From Leucocoprinus leucothites (Eukaryota > Basidiomycota > Agaricomycetes > Agaricales > Agaricaceae), in contig JAACJO010000013.1 of the NCBI GenBank assembly GCA_013368445.1, forward strand, positions 248,001 to 312,000: a stretch of DNA of 64,000 nt. Reading direction: 5' to 3'. Position numbers and translations under genes: made by a program. Of this stretch, positions 26,204 through 38,873 are shown piece after piece; position 1 is the stretch's first letter; each line of letters begins with the position of its first letter. The notes under the pieces were generated by a model. The model was not told where the DNA came from. It did no database searches and was given only the letters and a program-made list of their open reading frames with translations.

Positions 26204-29200
26204 ACTTCCAAGAGGGTGGTACAAGGCGGATTCAACGAGGGATGATACGAAGGGAAGACAGGGGACCCGAATGAGCAAGGGGAGAAGGACTCGGCTCTAG
26301 CCAAAAACCGGAGTTACATATAAGTGTGGAAGAGCGACAAAGTGTTCATCACTTCTATTGAATATTCCCATGCAGTAGACATGGAATCCCAGTGAAACTG
26401 ATGTAACCATGTCGCTGGAAGTGGGAAAGAAGCACATGGTGTTTGCTCTTGTCTATAAACGTCCCAAATGAATTATAGAACCAGGATTGAAACAGCTAAC
26501 AGTGGTGTTGAAAGGTCATTTCATCAATTTCAGCCTCGGCGCTCGGGGTGATTGATTAGTCGCTAATCAAGCGTACCTGTATGCTGTACGACCGTTTCCT
26601 GACTCACACGAGTAGATGCCAGTAAAGCTGGGGAGAACAATTCTCAATTATGCTGAAAAATAAACAACCTGCTTCACACGACAAATCAGATTAACATTGA
26701 TTAGTCATCAGCTCTCATATTTTTGTTGATGAGAATAGCTGCCAAAAAGCGACTATACCCTGGTTATCCTGGCTGATTGCTTCATGTCAACAACCAAACC
26801 ACTGGTGAGCTCACTTCTCAGGGAAAATATAATGAAATGTCTATCCGCATTAAAATCGGCCTTTGGAAACATTCTTCGGCCCCGTGGAGCCTGACATAGG
26901 TTGTATATCACCCACTCAACGCTCGCACATTGCCTAGCTTGCACCGCTCCGACATGCCCCAATGTATCTTTAAATAGCCATTTGGATACTCGACAACTAC
27001 CATCATAATGAGAATTACACATGCATGTGTCTCATACTCATACATGCAAGATAATGCTCTCCACAATTCCGACGATATTGTCCAGACTCAGATGGTTTCC
27101 CATGGTCGTCTTAAAGATTCCTAACAACAATCCCGTTCCTCGGACTGTCAAATTGCCGCGATAATGGTCTCGGTGCTTTTCACTATACCGACAGCCAATG
27201 CAGTGGGAGTGTCGAGGAGTCTGTACTTAGTCCGTGCCACACCAAGAGGATACATACTCTGAATCGGCATATCCGAGCCGACGGCTGGTCAACCCGACGC
27301 GTCATGACATCTGTAAAGTCCGTAAACTCTTATGAACTCGAGAATTGCTGACCCTGTCTTCCTAAGGATCCTTGGGAAGCTGGACGTGGCATTGGGTTCT
27401 TGCACCCTGAAACACGGAGCGAACCTAGAAGCAAAGTTAGAAGCAGAGTGCGGAACCTCAAGGGTTTTAAATAGGTAAATACTAGTCTCTCCCATGTCTC
27501 AATGAGGCTCAAGAGTCCCATTGCCCTCCATCCTGAGAGAAACTCGAAGTACAAAAGGCTACAATATATTTGCGTCGGTATAGCATCATTGTACAACAAT
27601 CAACGTGGTTCGCAACATACCACATCTTTGTTGAACACCTCGGACATACTTGGGAAGCCGAGTTGTGGACTGTTTCCTCAGCATGATCATTGATGATCAT
27701 AGTGTCGGCGGAGAGCAAAGTAACTCCGTTGTCTAAATCTATTTCTAACAGTGTGAAGTTGATCTAATCAGTATATAGTTGAGTCACTCCTACAGCTGTA
27801 CTTCGACGGCTTCGACACCTCCTTGCTGGCCGGCTGTTTGCTCACAGATAAAAACTTTCCAGTCAATCGAAGAACATCCTTTCGAGTAACTGGTATTTCC
27901 GGTCGACTCCGAAGTACCATAGTCCTTGTACTTTCCCTCACCACTTTACCATATATGAGCAACTGATGGATGGGCTAAAGAAGTAGTGAGGTCATGCTTC
28001 AGAGTAAGTACCAATTGCATACAAGACGGTGGCATAGCTGATCCGATGGTTTCGAGCTCATCGACAGCGGCACCGTCGACGGACCAACTGTCAACTAAAG
28101 CCCAGCCTAGCCAACTCCTACTCAGTCACAATTACTTGTAATTGGCATTTCAATACAATCTCTTCAGCAAGGGATTCTAAAACCTCATTGCGGGCGAAAA
28201 TCCTGATCAGCGCACGACGTGAGGAGGTGTAAGCGTCGATCCACACGGCAAAATGTGTCAAGGGCTCGGACTTTGGCCACATATATTGAATTGACTGTGG
28301 CAACCTGAAGGATAGAGCAATATTCCGCTGTCAGCAGTGCCAAGCCAGACAAGCTATCGTGGCAAGTGTGGCTCTACAGTGCCCTTGTAATTACGTGCTA
28401 GGTATCAGAGCACGGTCGCATTGTTCGGCTAGCCGGTATGCAGTGGAGGTTTCGAAGGCTGATTGGATTTCAGGGCATTGTGGCGTTGATCGCGGCGGAG
28501 TACTTTCAAGGAGACCCTCTTGGCTAGACAAAGAATTCGCCGCAGGCCTTCCTTACCCCGTCATGAGGACCTGTGTCCCATTAGAAGGCTAGGTCCATCA
28601 AAAATCAATCACTAATGGGAGCTACTGATACTTCCTGCGATACTCAATAAGGGCACAATAACAGTGGCATGGCTGCATCTGGATTAAAAGATCGCGCACT
28701 GGCTGAGTCATGGTGCATGAGATCTCAGAAGTCTTCCCACTTCACATAGAAAAAATTAGGCTCCCTAGAACCCTCTCTCCATGTCTACGCTCAAACTTGG
28801 TTCCTTTCCAATCCAGGAAGGGATGTTAATCAGGCCGGAAAGGCTGTCCGTGCGCCTCGCACTTCGTCGCACAGCGGTCCAGGGCTTAGCATACGTCATA
28901 GGTTGCGGTAAAGCTCTTCCACGAATACTTATCACTTCGGTTAACGGGTTAATCATGCAAACGGGAAATTGCACGTGGCGATCATTGCCCGCACGCCACC
29001 CAGCCCCAGCCTAGTCCCCTCACAATCCTAAAAGCAATGAAGGAGACTGCGTGATTAAGCTTGATATACCTACGGATTGTCCTTCCCCGGAAGCCTTGGC
29101 CGGTATTCCTCAACCTGCGATTCGGCATTACCCTTAAAATATATCGGGAAAAGTGTGCCTCATTTGGCTGTTCAGATAGTAGTAGTATAGCGGATGTCAA

Positions 29201-31879
29201 TAGCTGTGCGTACGGACAAATGTGATTTGCGAAAACTGTAAGCACTGAGTAATATCACACTACACAATCGCCGACCCTTATCGATATCATTAAGCCGTAT
29301 TCCGTCACGATAGCATCTAATCAGTCATCACACTCCAAGCGTCGGTGCTCTGATGACCTCCGAGTCTCCTTACGAAGAGGTTCGCTGACGTACTGACCAA
29401 CTCCGGAACTCGTTTCTTCCGGGTATAATATCTTTCCTGTCGCTCCGAGAACTAGTTGATGATCCGTTTCGAGGGAATGAGCTTGGCAGCTAGGGTTCGC
29501 TCTAATCGCTCATGTAATTTGTACTGGGGTCCGGGCCCACTTGGATCTGTCCCACCATGCCCGTTGGCCCGTGTTTAGTGAACAAAATCATGATGATCAG
29601 AAGAGACTGATTCCTAAGTATGCAATCCTTGAGCCACACATGTTTACGCAATACCGTGGCACCAATGTGATGATCAACGTGCGCGCCAACTCGGCAACCG
29701 ACGAGTCCTTTTTATGCCGCTGCGCCCTACGGTGTGCCGTCAGAGCCCTGCGGGTTACTACGGATTTACATTCAGATGCGTCAATCGGTTTAATAGGTTA
29801 CATTATTGAGTGCCTGCGAGGAATGCGGACTAGTAAAGCGTCTTTGGAAATGGCTCATTATGACTCTGCTAGTTGAGCCCCATGGGCAATATAATTGGTA
29901 TTAATTACTCTGAATATTGCGAGGAATGCGGAATGTGGCCACAGGAGAGTGTCATTGTATTTCTCTCAATTACCCGAGCTCATCGTATATCAAGAAGGTT
30001 TCGACACTGAGAAACGTGGTTATGAAACTTTTCAGATTGTCACGGTGACAGTTTTTACAGGTTTGTATGATGATGGCTATGCACGGACGGTTCCTTGAAC
30101 TCTTTGATCATCTCATCGCCACATTGGTGACTACCAGACAAGATGACACTTGTGGATTGTTCATGACAACGAGGAAGACGAACCGAGATTACTCTCGTCC
30201 TGAAGGGAGACACTAGCACTGATATTAGCATACTTCGGAAATCAATTTGCGCCCACGACGGAACGGAGACCCCCCTAGGCAACCATAGTAACCTCAGCCA
30301 GTTCTCCATAGACACCCACACTAAGGGCTCGTGACGCAGTAAAATAAACCTGGAACTCATCAGCCACCATCACGATTTCATGTTCCTCAACTTCGGCTCA
30401 TACTGTGTAGGTTTTTGACTGCTGCTACTGCTGCGATGATATTTCTTCCAGGTCTACCCGCACATGAGTCCGAAGTTCATCGGGCGGCCCGACCTGTGGT
30501 TTCTCATCCATGTTTTTTTTGCCGAGCGCGTACGAATGTAGCAAGGCGCCTCGGAGGTGACGGTAATATTATGGCACTGCACGCTGAGTAACTCGGTGGT
30601 CATCAGCCGCCAACCAGTGTCTCGGTGCTGCTTCTTTGACTGCAGGAAAATCAAATGCTACTATGCTATCCGCAGTAGTATCTGGCTTGGTCTTTTACTG
30701 GGGAACCGCATACCATGTCCTACGTTAAGCCTGGGGATGGCTGACGTTAAACCAACGTTCTCAGTGTTTCTGCTACGTACGAAAGAGCAAATGGGCTTTG
30801 ATCGAGGCAATGCCCCGCTCTGCATGTACTGAGTAAAGCGTACGAAAGAGGCAGACTGAATCAACCCTTATAAGTTAAGTACAGTACAGTACAGTACACG
30901 CTTCAGTGAGACAGGGTGCAACATGTGGCTTCATTTCATTTTATATGAAATCAGCGCTGTTATAATCAATAATACTAAAGTTATATGTACCCCTACCTCG
31001 TGCCACCCGTTGCTGGAAACACCTCAATCCGAAGTCAAGTAAGATGAAACTGGTTGCACTGATTTTGACATTGTGATCGTGAAGGAATACTTTCGTATCA
31101 CTATCATCTTCTATGATATGAATATGTGGTAGATATCGACACAGATACGTCTTTTTGTTCATGAACAAAGCTCCTTGTTGTGGATTTGTGCTTCCATCCA
31201 CTTCTCAACTTCAACCATGGTATATCAACATTTGGGGATAGCATTTTGATCATGCTTCTTGTTCCATGAAGAGCCAAAGATATGAGAATATCAATCATTG
31301 GTTAGTAGTGATGTCCGAGTTCAAGGCGGAACAATAAACACAATGTATCCGAGCATCACTATACTAGGCTCTACACATTTAGCATAATGCTATCCTGGAG
31401 CCAGAACAATCAACAATCTTGTCGGATTGACCGAAGCCTGGAATTTGAAAGGGCGAAAAAAGACAAGAACCTCCATACTTCTCCGGCCGCAAAACATGTA
31501 GTATCGAGATTTTGGTGGCGGCGTGTACGAGGAACAGCGGAGATATAACTCCATTATCAAACCTACTTTCAGGTTTCTAGAGTTTACTGTTCAGATGGAG
31601 ATATCATCAATGAAGAAAAGTTTGTCCGTGTTATATTCGGGATCTCCTACGTGGCATACCCCACTGCGACTCAACACAAGAGCCAAGTGCGGTGTGGATG
31701 GTTCTTGGTCCTCTCGGCTTTAGGAAGATGTAGGTTCCGAAAAGCTGCCCGGATTGAACCCGGTAGTAAATCCGCCATTACATGTAGAGTGAGAGTCATC
31801 CATCGGCAGGGTGAAATGGGGTCCCACCGATGTAGTGCTGACCCTTGTTGAAGTAAGCAGACAGGTACGAAATGAGACT
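26204..31879. other. Gene-poor stretch upstream of G-alpha copy 2
   Basis: About 5.7 kb in which all six frames are broken at short intervals. The longest frames (about 110 codons) have no recognisable motif and most do not start with ATG. No terminal repeats or transposase motifs could be picked out by eye. A short five-base tandem repeat (AGTAC) lies at 30878-30898. This is probably decayed repeat or intergenic DNA. Confidence 0.35.
30878..30898. repeat. Short tandem repeat (AGTAC)n
   Basis: Four to five perfect copies of a five-base unit in a row, in the gene-poor stretch. Confidence 0.8.
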
Positions 31880-32404
31880 TTAATCAACTATTTGTTTGCT
31901 CCAGGACCAAATTCCGTGCAGAGCGGGTGTTGTCCGTCCCTCAATCACGTTAATGTTCATGTTATGTGTGGAGAAGATGACTACCGAGTCTGTCTGAGGT
32001 GAGCGGATAGCTGTTCCTAAAATACGTTTTATGGATGACAGGGGACGACTCCGATGTTCAGGCGCATCATAACACTCGAACATGAAAGAAAACAGCCGAA
32101 AAGATGATGGATATGTACTACAGTCCACAGCATTAGATGTCAAATTCAGTGTTCGTAGCAAGAGGCCAATGGTGTTTGATGATACCGTTGGGGCGCTGAT
32201 CTGATGATGCGCCGTCGATGGTGGAGAATAAGTCGAAACACAAGGATAGGGGCTACCTGCCATTCTCCGACGACTATGCAAAACAGAGTCCCTACATTCA
32301 CTCATGAGCAACTCCAGGCTTCTCTCAGTAACAGCAAATAAACGAAGAGTAGCAGCCATCAGGGGCTTCGCGATCCAAGTTCCTACAAACGCGGAAAGCT
32401 GCAT
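31880..32404 (-). CDS. Hypothetical ORF, 174 residues, doubtful
   Basis: An ATG at 32404 opens a frame of 174 residues. It has a mildly hydrophobic start (MQLSAFVGTWIAKPLMAATL) and a Ser/Pro-rich middle. No family is recognised and there is no supporting splice structure, so it may be chance. It is listed because it is the longest ATG-started frame in the otherwise gene-poor 26-33 kb stretch. Confidence 0.2.
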   Translation of the reverse strand: MQLSAFVGTWIAKPLMAATLRLFAVTERSLELLMSECRDSVLHSRRRMAGSPYPCVSTYSPPSTAHHQISAPTVSSNTIGLLLRTLNLTSNAVDCSTYPSSFRLFSFMFECYDAPEHRSRPLSSIKRILGTAIRSPQTDSVVIFSTHNMNINVIEGRTTPALHGIWSWSKQIVD

Positions 32405-33241
32405 GACATCAGATCAGATGCGCCGCCCCCTCCGAGTAAAGTGAGAGAGAAGCCTTAGAAGAGCCGCAGCTCTCTGAACTCTGACCACAGCGCGTAAGCA
32501 CTCAGCCAAACATTGCCACAAGCCGCCGCACATAAGTAGATGTTACACGCAATACCTCTGCTTGACTGTGCCAATAACTTGATTCATGAGTAATAATCAG
32601 GGTTTATAATATGAGTACGGGTCTGAGTGTCCTGGTACGCTAACCCGCCGACGGTGTCGGGGGGACTTCATTGAGCGCCCGAGGTGGACGGGCGGAGGAG
32701 CAGAGGCGGCTGGGGAATTGCAATTGGGTCATTGATATCATCAGGACGAGCGAGCCAGCTGCGGAATTGGGCTGTTCCGTGACCTGTTCCTTGTTCCTTC
32801 GAGACGCCGAAGGATCTCAGCAAGGATAATAAGCCCACATGTAGAAAGTTGATACATAGAACAATGGAAAATTTTCGCATAAAAGTCATGTACGAGTGAC
32901 AAGCAGGACTGAATGAAGTAGATATAACCATATGGAATGTGATTAGAGGTGATGGATACTTTTAGACTCGATTTCTAGAAGACTGAGGATGACGGTATGG
33001 AATCGAAGTGGCGGAAGGGCGCTGGGGGGAGGGAAAGAGAGGGGAGGCTCGGAGGAAGTGCAGGTATCCCGTTAAGCGAACAGATCTGAAATGATGGGGG
33101 GTGCGTCGCGAAGGAGAAGTTGCAGGGAGGCCGAGGGGAGCCCAGAAGCGAAGTGTGCCGCGTGCGGAGAGAACGGTGTACAGCATCAGCAGCAAACAGG
33201 ACCAAACATATACTATTTTTGGACCGGTATGTTTTTTGGAA
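32405..33241. other. Intergenic region upstream of the F-box-like gene
   Basis: No gene recognised. The stretch around 33000-33170 is purine-rich on the plus strand (gggggga, ggaagg repeats) and probably belongs to the 5' region of the F-box-like gene. Confidence 0.35.
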
Positions 33242-34786
33242 ATGGCCGATGAGCTCGATTCGAAGTCGTCGGACGATCGATCGTTAAATACAAATCAGTC
33301 CAACTTTTCTTCCCAACAATCTCCAATGGCTTCCTGGACCTCCATCCCTACTGAGCTCAAGCTTTTCGTCGTATCCCTCCTCAGCGTCGACGATGTCGAT
33401 GCACTGGCGAAGACCAACCAGGCCTCATACCAGGCCTGTGTTCCGGCGCGCTTCAGAGTAAGTCGTTACCAGTGCTTCAGCCACTCTGTTCTGACCTCTT
33501 CCTAGTCTATCAAACTCAGCGACTTTACTGCCCTTTGTCGTTTCCTTGAAAACGTTCCGCGCAGCTACTGCACTAGCATCGAAACGCTCGAGCTGACGAC
33601 CCACGATGAAGACATTTTTGCTCCCACCCACGTCTCACTCCGAGAGCGCTCTGACGCTGTCATTGCTCTCTTGGCCGCCTGCCCTCGCCTTTCCTCTCTC
33701 AATCTCCGTGTGGCTGGTTCACTCGACCCTGTTGTCGTTACACCCTTCCCATCCCTCTTCAACCTCAAACAACTCTCTATCTCGAATGTTAGCACTGAGG
33801 ACACTTCCCCTTTGTAAGACTTTTTCCCACCATCTCCGATGACATTTTACTCACCACGCTCACTATCCAGGAGCGAGCGCCTTGCCGTCGCCATCGCCGC
33901 CTCTTGCAAAAACCTCCAAGACCTCTCTCTGGATCGCATTACCCGTTCCGAGTTACACGCACCAGAGCTACAAGGGGTACCTTACATCCCCCTAGTCCGT
34001 GGCGACACAGACGTTCCGGATCACCCCCTCCTCGGATCAGACCTTCGCCTCCCATCCTTACTCCGGATCCCCACTCTACGGAAACTCACTATCCGAGATA
34101 CTCATCTCGGAGATGAGCACTGGTCTACCACACCCATCGCTTGTCGGCTAGAGGTTCTCGATCTCGGAAGCTGCTACCACGAGAATGAGGACTTTAACCG
34201 TACTTGTACCGAGAGGATTATGGCAGCCGTCGGACCCACTGTTGATGAGTTTTCACTCACGACGGCTGTGTCTAACCCCAAGCTGTTCGCTAAACCTTCA
34301 GAGACGCCGCTCCAAAAATTGCGCAAGCTCCATATCACCCCGTTCTTCCCCGTCGACAGCGTCGTGGAAACGATTTCTAACCTCGCTGGATCTCCCATCG
34401 AGACTTTATCTATGCAATGCTACGAGGACGACGTGGTTGACGTTTGTACCGCACTCGAGGAGTTTTTGGCTATTAAGATAGAACGTGGATCCGAGTTTTA
34501 CGAGAAGCTGAAGAGGATTGATGTTTCAGTCACTGCTGCAGGGTATAGCGCGACAGAGGAGGAAGTTGAGGAGAGGAAGAAGGCAGCCAAGAGGTTGCAA
34601 GATTTCTGCCGACAACTTAGATTGTCGAGCGGTGTTGAAGGATATGGAATTCCTCAACGCCCCGTTGCCTCTTCCAGGAGAGCCAGCATGTCCTTTGCCG
34701 TCGAAGTTGGTGTTTGCGCCACCAAAACTGCTTCTCCTGCACCGACCCCCCGTAACGCTAAAGTGAGGTCGATGACCATTTATTAG
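33242..34786 (+). CDS. F-box-like protein with leucine-rich C-terminal region
   Basis: Three exons: 33242-33457, 33506-33813 and 33871-34786. After a Ser/Asn-rich N-terminus, the segment SIPTELKLFVVSLLSVDDVD and ALAKTNQASYQACVPARF has the pattern of an F-box (P-E-L...LL-V-DL..L..). The rest has repeated Leu-rich strands typical of F-box partners: IALLAACPRLSSLNLRVAGS, ASCKNLQDLSLDRI, LLRIPTLRKLTIRDTHLGD and LEVLDLGSCYHENED. It ends in a basic Ser-rich tail. F-box proteins recruit targets to SCF ubiquitin ligases, and in Agaricomycetes they form large families of unknown targets. The splice sites (AGA|gtaagt, TT|gtaaga) fit well and keep the frame. The start at 33242 is chosen because it leads straight into the domain; the frame is open further upstream without an ATG in good context. 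Confidence 0.65.
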
Positions 34787-37700
34787 ATTACGATCACCCT
34801 ATCTTATTCCTCATATTTTCTTCCCCTTCTTTTTGGGCATGGCTGGACAACCTACTCTATTTCATCCTTTTGGTATTAACTTATTCATTTTTTGGCATTT
34901 CTCTCCTTTGCATGAACATTCCTCGCTCCCGGGCATATTATGTACGATCATCTGTAACATACGGCATCGTTTCACCCCCATCATAATCGCTTTCCAGTAT
35001 GAGCAAATGAGAAACTTGAGCATGAAGATGAGCACTGAGCATACGTAGGTTTGAGATTTGAGTGGATAGCTAGACAAACGAGCAAGTCTTCCGGAACCGG
35101 AGCGATCTCGGACACCGGTTCCGCCGAGCGGGAGGGCGGAGAGTCGATGGCGATCCTTCATGTCCGTCATGGCACGAGGCAGGCTAGGTTATAGTTGGAA
35201 CAATATCACATAGTACCCCTTGTGTTAGCACAGCACGACACTCCTTGATTGGACGGGGGCACAGGAGGGTGGCAGAGCACAAGATGCTCAGAGCTTAGGC
35301 TAAACATAAACCACCCCTTGATCACGAATTCATCAATGGATCATAGTTTTGATAGTGCACTGCACTTGCTCCCAGTATGCTCCTCCTTCTGACGCTTGAC
35401 TCTATTGGTGATGTACACTTTGACTGCTCGCTGATATGCCGCAGTTTTCTACATTCTTGGTCTTTAAGTTTTCCCGCGAGGTGGTGCAGTGCTCCTCCTT
35501 GTAAAAATGGTAGCTTCTGCCCGCAAAGTTAGTACTTTGGGGCACTGACTGCACTGCCTCTTCAAAGAAATTTGGCTACTCGCTCCAATTCACACCACAC
35601 TTCTAAAGCCTTGATAAAGGCGTCCGTAGCAGTATGTGAAACGAAGATGACAACATAGAAACGACTTCCGAGGATCTAATACACTGGGAGAAGATAACAA
35701 AGTTAATCTGGGGGGATCAACCTTGAACCGTTATACTGATCTTCTGTTGGCTTCTAAGGCTATTCAACTGATGTTCGATAGCTGATTATCTACGACCGTT
35801 GTAAGGATAAGGCAAATGGGATCCAATCATATCATGATTGTGACTATCAGACTATCCGATAAGTAGCTAACGTAAGTATGTACATCAAAACATCATAATG
35901 CACCAGCCACTCGCTTCGATCTGCCAAGATCCGACATGTCAATGATCTCTCGCAAATTCAGCTCCACTCCTCTGGAACCGGCCTGTCAGATCTGCACCAA
36001 CCTTGTGCACCCCTTGTTCTAGATCTCTTTCTCTCTTTCCTTTGACAGCTTTGTTCAACGAGGGACATTTAAGAACGTGGCAGATGTCAAAACAAAGACG
36101 TCGTGGCGCAAAACGGTGACCACCCCTCTCGTCATCACCTCCATATTCCTCTTAGTCTTCCTGGTGCCACGGGAAGTTTTTGGATGTTTGGTTTGGTGCC
36201 TTCATGCCCGTGGGGTGCCCATCTGTAGAGAACAAGGAGGAGCAGCCTTGATATCAATGGGCGCTCATACCACGGCGCTTCTATCTGGGAGGTCAACCAA
36301 GTTCCTAAGTCCCCTGAAGCTTGAGCCCCTGAACAAGGATCAACGGAGCAAGGAATACACTGATGCCGATTTAGGAGCCTCACTCTTCCCGACACCCGTG
36401 TGTTCAAAGATCTAACAATTTGTCGACATTCATGTACGAATGTACATCATGATGATATTGGAGTCGGCGGAGGGAGGGAAACTCTCCAGAATAGGCATTG
36501 CTATTCCATTAATAAACGTCAGTGAAGCCGTCGGTGGTCAACAGAATAACTGATCACGTTTCTGACAGCAGCATGTGCTTTTGCAGGCTGGCAGAGGGGA
36601 CATCGGGCTTCGCTCGTGCTTACGAGGGTGATTGTAGCTAACGATCCTTGGAGACAGTAACACGGATTTTTCACACGGGCGGTAATCTAGTCCAGGATGA
36701 AGTCAGTGACAATTTGAAGGCTGACAGTATCCGTGTCAAAAGTTCAAACGTTCACGTATGATATATGTCTACATCATTGGGACGCCTAAAATCCTTCGGC
36801 GACATCGGTTCCGCCTTTCTCTCTGGAAGTTCGGGATCAAAAGGACGTCATTGATTGTGAAAGCCGACATTTGAGTGACTCGGACAGAGCGGCCGTATGG
36901 TTCTGTTCTGAAATGCTGATTGTCGGCGGCGGAGTTCTGGTATGCTTGAATTGCCGTTTTGCGTGGTACGTAGGTACAGGCATCTGTACGGGAGTCATTC
37001 AAACCTGAAGTGGCCATATGGTTAGGTTGCCAGGTGCCAGAGGACGCAACTTCGAATCAAGCTGGTTCATATGAACATCCTCATGATATCGTGCCATTGG
37101 GCTTCAAGTCGTTCATAGTCTATAAGCAATCAGGGAAACGGAGGTAGATGATATACCACTAAATCCCCAGAGCTGAGTAGTATCAGGAAGTTGATGTCTC
37201 TGAAATATTTAGAATTATCCTCTTGCACACCTGCCTGCTGTGTGTCAGACAAGCTCTTTATTACGAACAAGAAGACGGACCTTGGTTATCTACCCTCTCG
37301 CGCTGTCTATTCAAAAGGGGACGAATGACAACGGGAATTCAATTTTTGAGATAAGAATAGAGATAGACTGTGGCTGAAGAGGCGACGGCACTATGGGGCA
37401 CTCAACCCCGGATCCCAACATAATAAGCAATGGCAGACTGGCGATATGAATAGGAGAGAAGAGCCCAAGGAGTTTGGAAGTTGATGTCAGGGCCAGTATG
37501 GATCCGTCGGCTCTATGACCTAGGATCAAACTATATCTCCTCGCTTACACAGCATCTCGACATCGGCAAGAAGGACTGTAACATCGCTTGTGGGCGTCGT
37601 TTATCTCGAAAATTCACCGTATTGAATTGACTACATTTCAGATTCAACAAGCAAGCGAAACAATATTTTGATTTATATCATACCTAGAGTCCCTCGGTGG

Positions 37701-38873
37701 GGAATAAATTCAGAAGATCCGAGGAGTCTTGGAGACTGCATCATGATCGTTGATTGGCGATGTACCTAGAATGAAGCCCGACCCCTTGCTGTGCTACACA
37801 ATACAGAGAGCTGAGTTTGCACTGGTTATGGGGTGTAGTTCATCATTGTGAGTGTTAGGCGAGGGTGTCCCATCAATCTCGTTCAATGAATTGACCGTGT
37901 AGTCATTCTGGCTCCGCGGATTTTGAGAACCAATTGTACAGGGGCGCGTTTCCTTGTGTTGCAGATTTGGTTTGCAGTTTGGTAACCCAGGTAGTATTGC
38001 TGGGTCCAACGTTTGCATTTTCCGTATGACAGCGGCGCAGGTCGCTCGTCGATCCTAGTAGTCAACTTGATGTGGGCTCGACGTTTGGAGGAGACCGGGA
38101 GACTCGGGACAAGGAGACGGAGAGCCCTGCTTCTGTCTGCAACTGGATCGCATTCTGTAACGGTGGTCAATGCACATAAGCTCATGGTTCGAGCCTTGAA
38201 ATTCGGTCAGGACTCACCTCACCAGGGTAGGTCCTATTCACGCGGAGAAATCGAGATCGATTTGTTGACACACAAGAGCAAATAACGCGTGATCGATTCA
38301 GGGCTCCTCGTCGAACCTCTTTGAAGCCTCTCAGCCTCCAGACGCTCAAGCGTTTACATACATGGATATCTACACCACTGGAATATCCAGTTTTTCTCCC
38401 AGTTATGGATGCCGTCTGTGATTTACCACACCTCGGACCGTCCGATTAGCAACAAATGATTTCTCACCCCCTTAACGCCACGCGGCGCTATCCTAGAAGA
38501 ACGTCTCTGTTCGACCAAATAAATTGCCTCACAATACAGTTCCGCGGTTTGTCCGTGTCGAAACAGGATGAGGACCAAGACGAAGCAGTCCCGGAAATCC
38601 GACCGCGTATGGTAAACCCTTGAGGTCATTGGCAAGGCTGCCAAGGGTCCAACCGCCCGTTAAGTCTCAGGCTCGAACTCCTGGTGAATTTCAACCTTTC
38701 AAGCACCAGTACGAGCTCTTGACGGATATCTGTGACTTCAGGAGCACTAGACTGTGATATATGTGTTCAGTATCAATGAAATCAATTACAAATAGCACTC
38801 AAGTATCTAAGAAAAACACGTCTACATATCTAGAAACATCAGCAGATCAGCAGAAGAGCAAACCCAACAGGAT
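34787..38873. other. Gene-poor stretch between the F-box-like and pseudokinase-like genes
   Basis: About 4 kb without a convincing gene. A 112-codon plus frame at 36077-36415 opens with GTG and has one hydrophobic segment but no family resemblance. Minus frames at 36769-37017 and 37883-38185 are short and unrecognised. No clear repeat structure was seen. Confidence 0.35.

Noticed and set aside
28399..28410. ggtatcagagc, which resembles the initiator-tRNA primer binding site of plant LTR retrotransposons
   Set aside because: No long terminal repeats, gag or polymerase motifs were seen nearby. A similar string also occurs by chance at about 11230.
36077..36415. 112-codon frame with a hydrophobic segment
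   Set aside because: It opens with GTG, not ATG, lacks a recognisable family, and lies in a gene-poor stretch.
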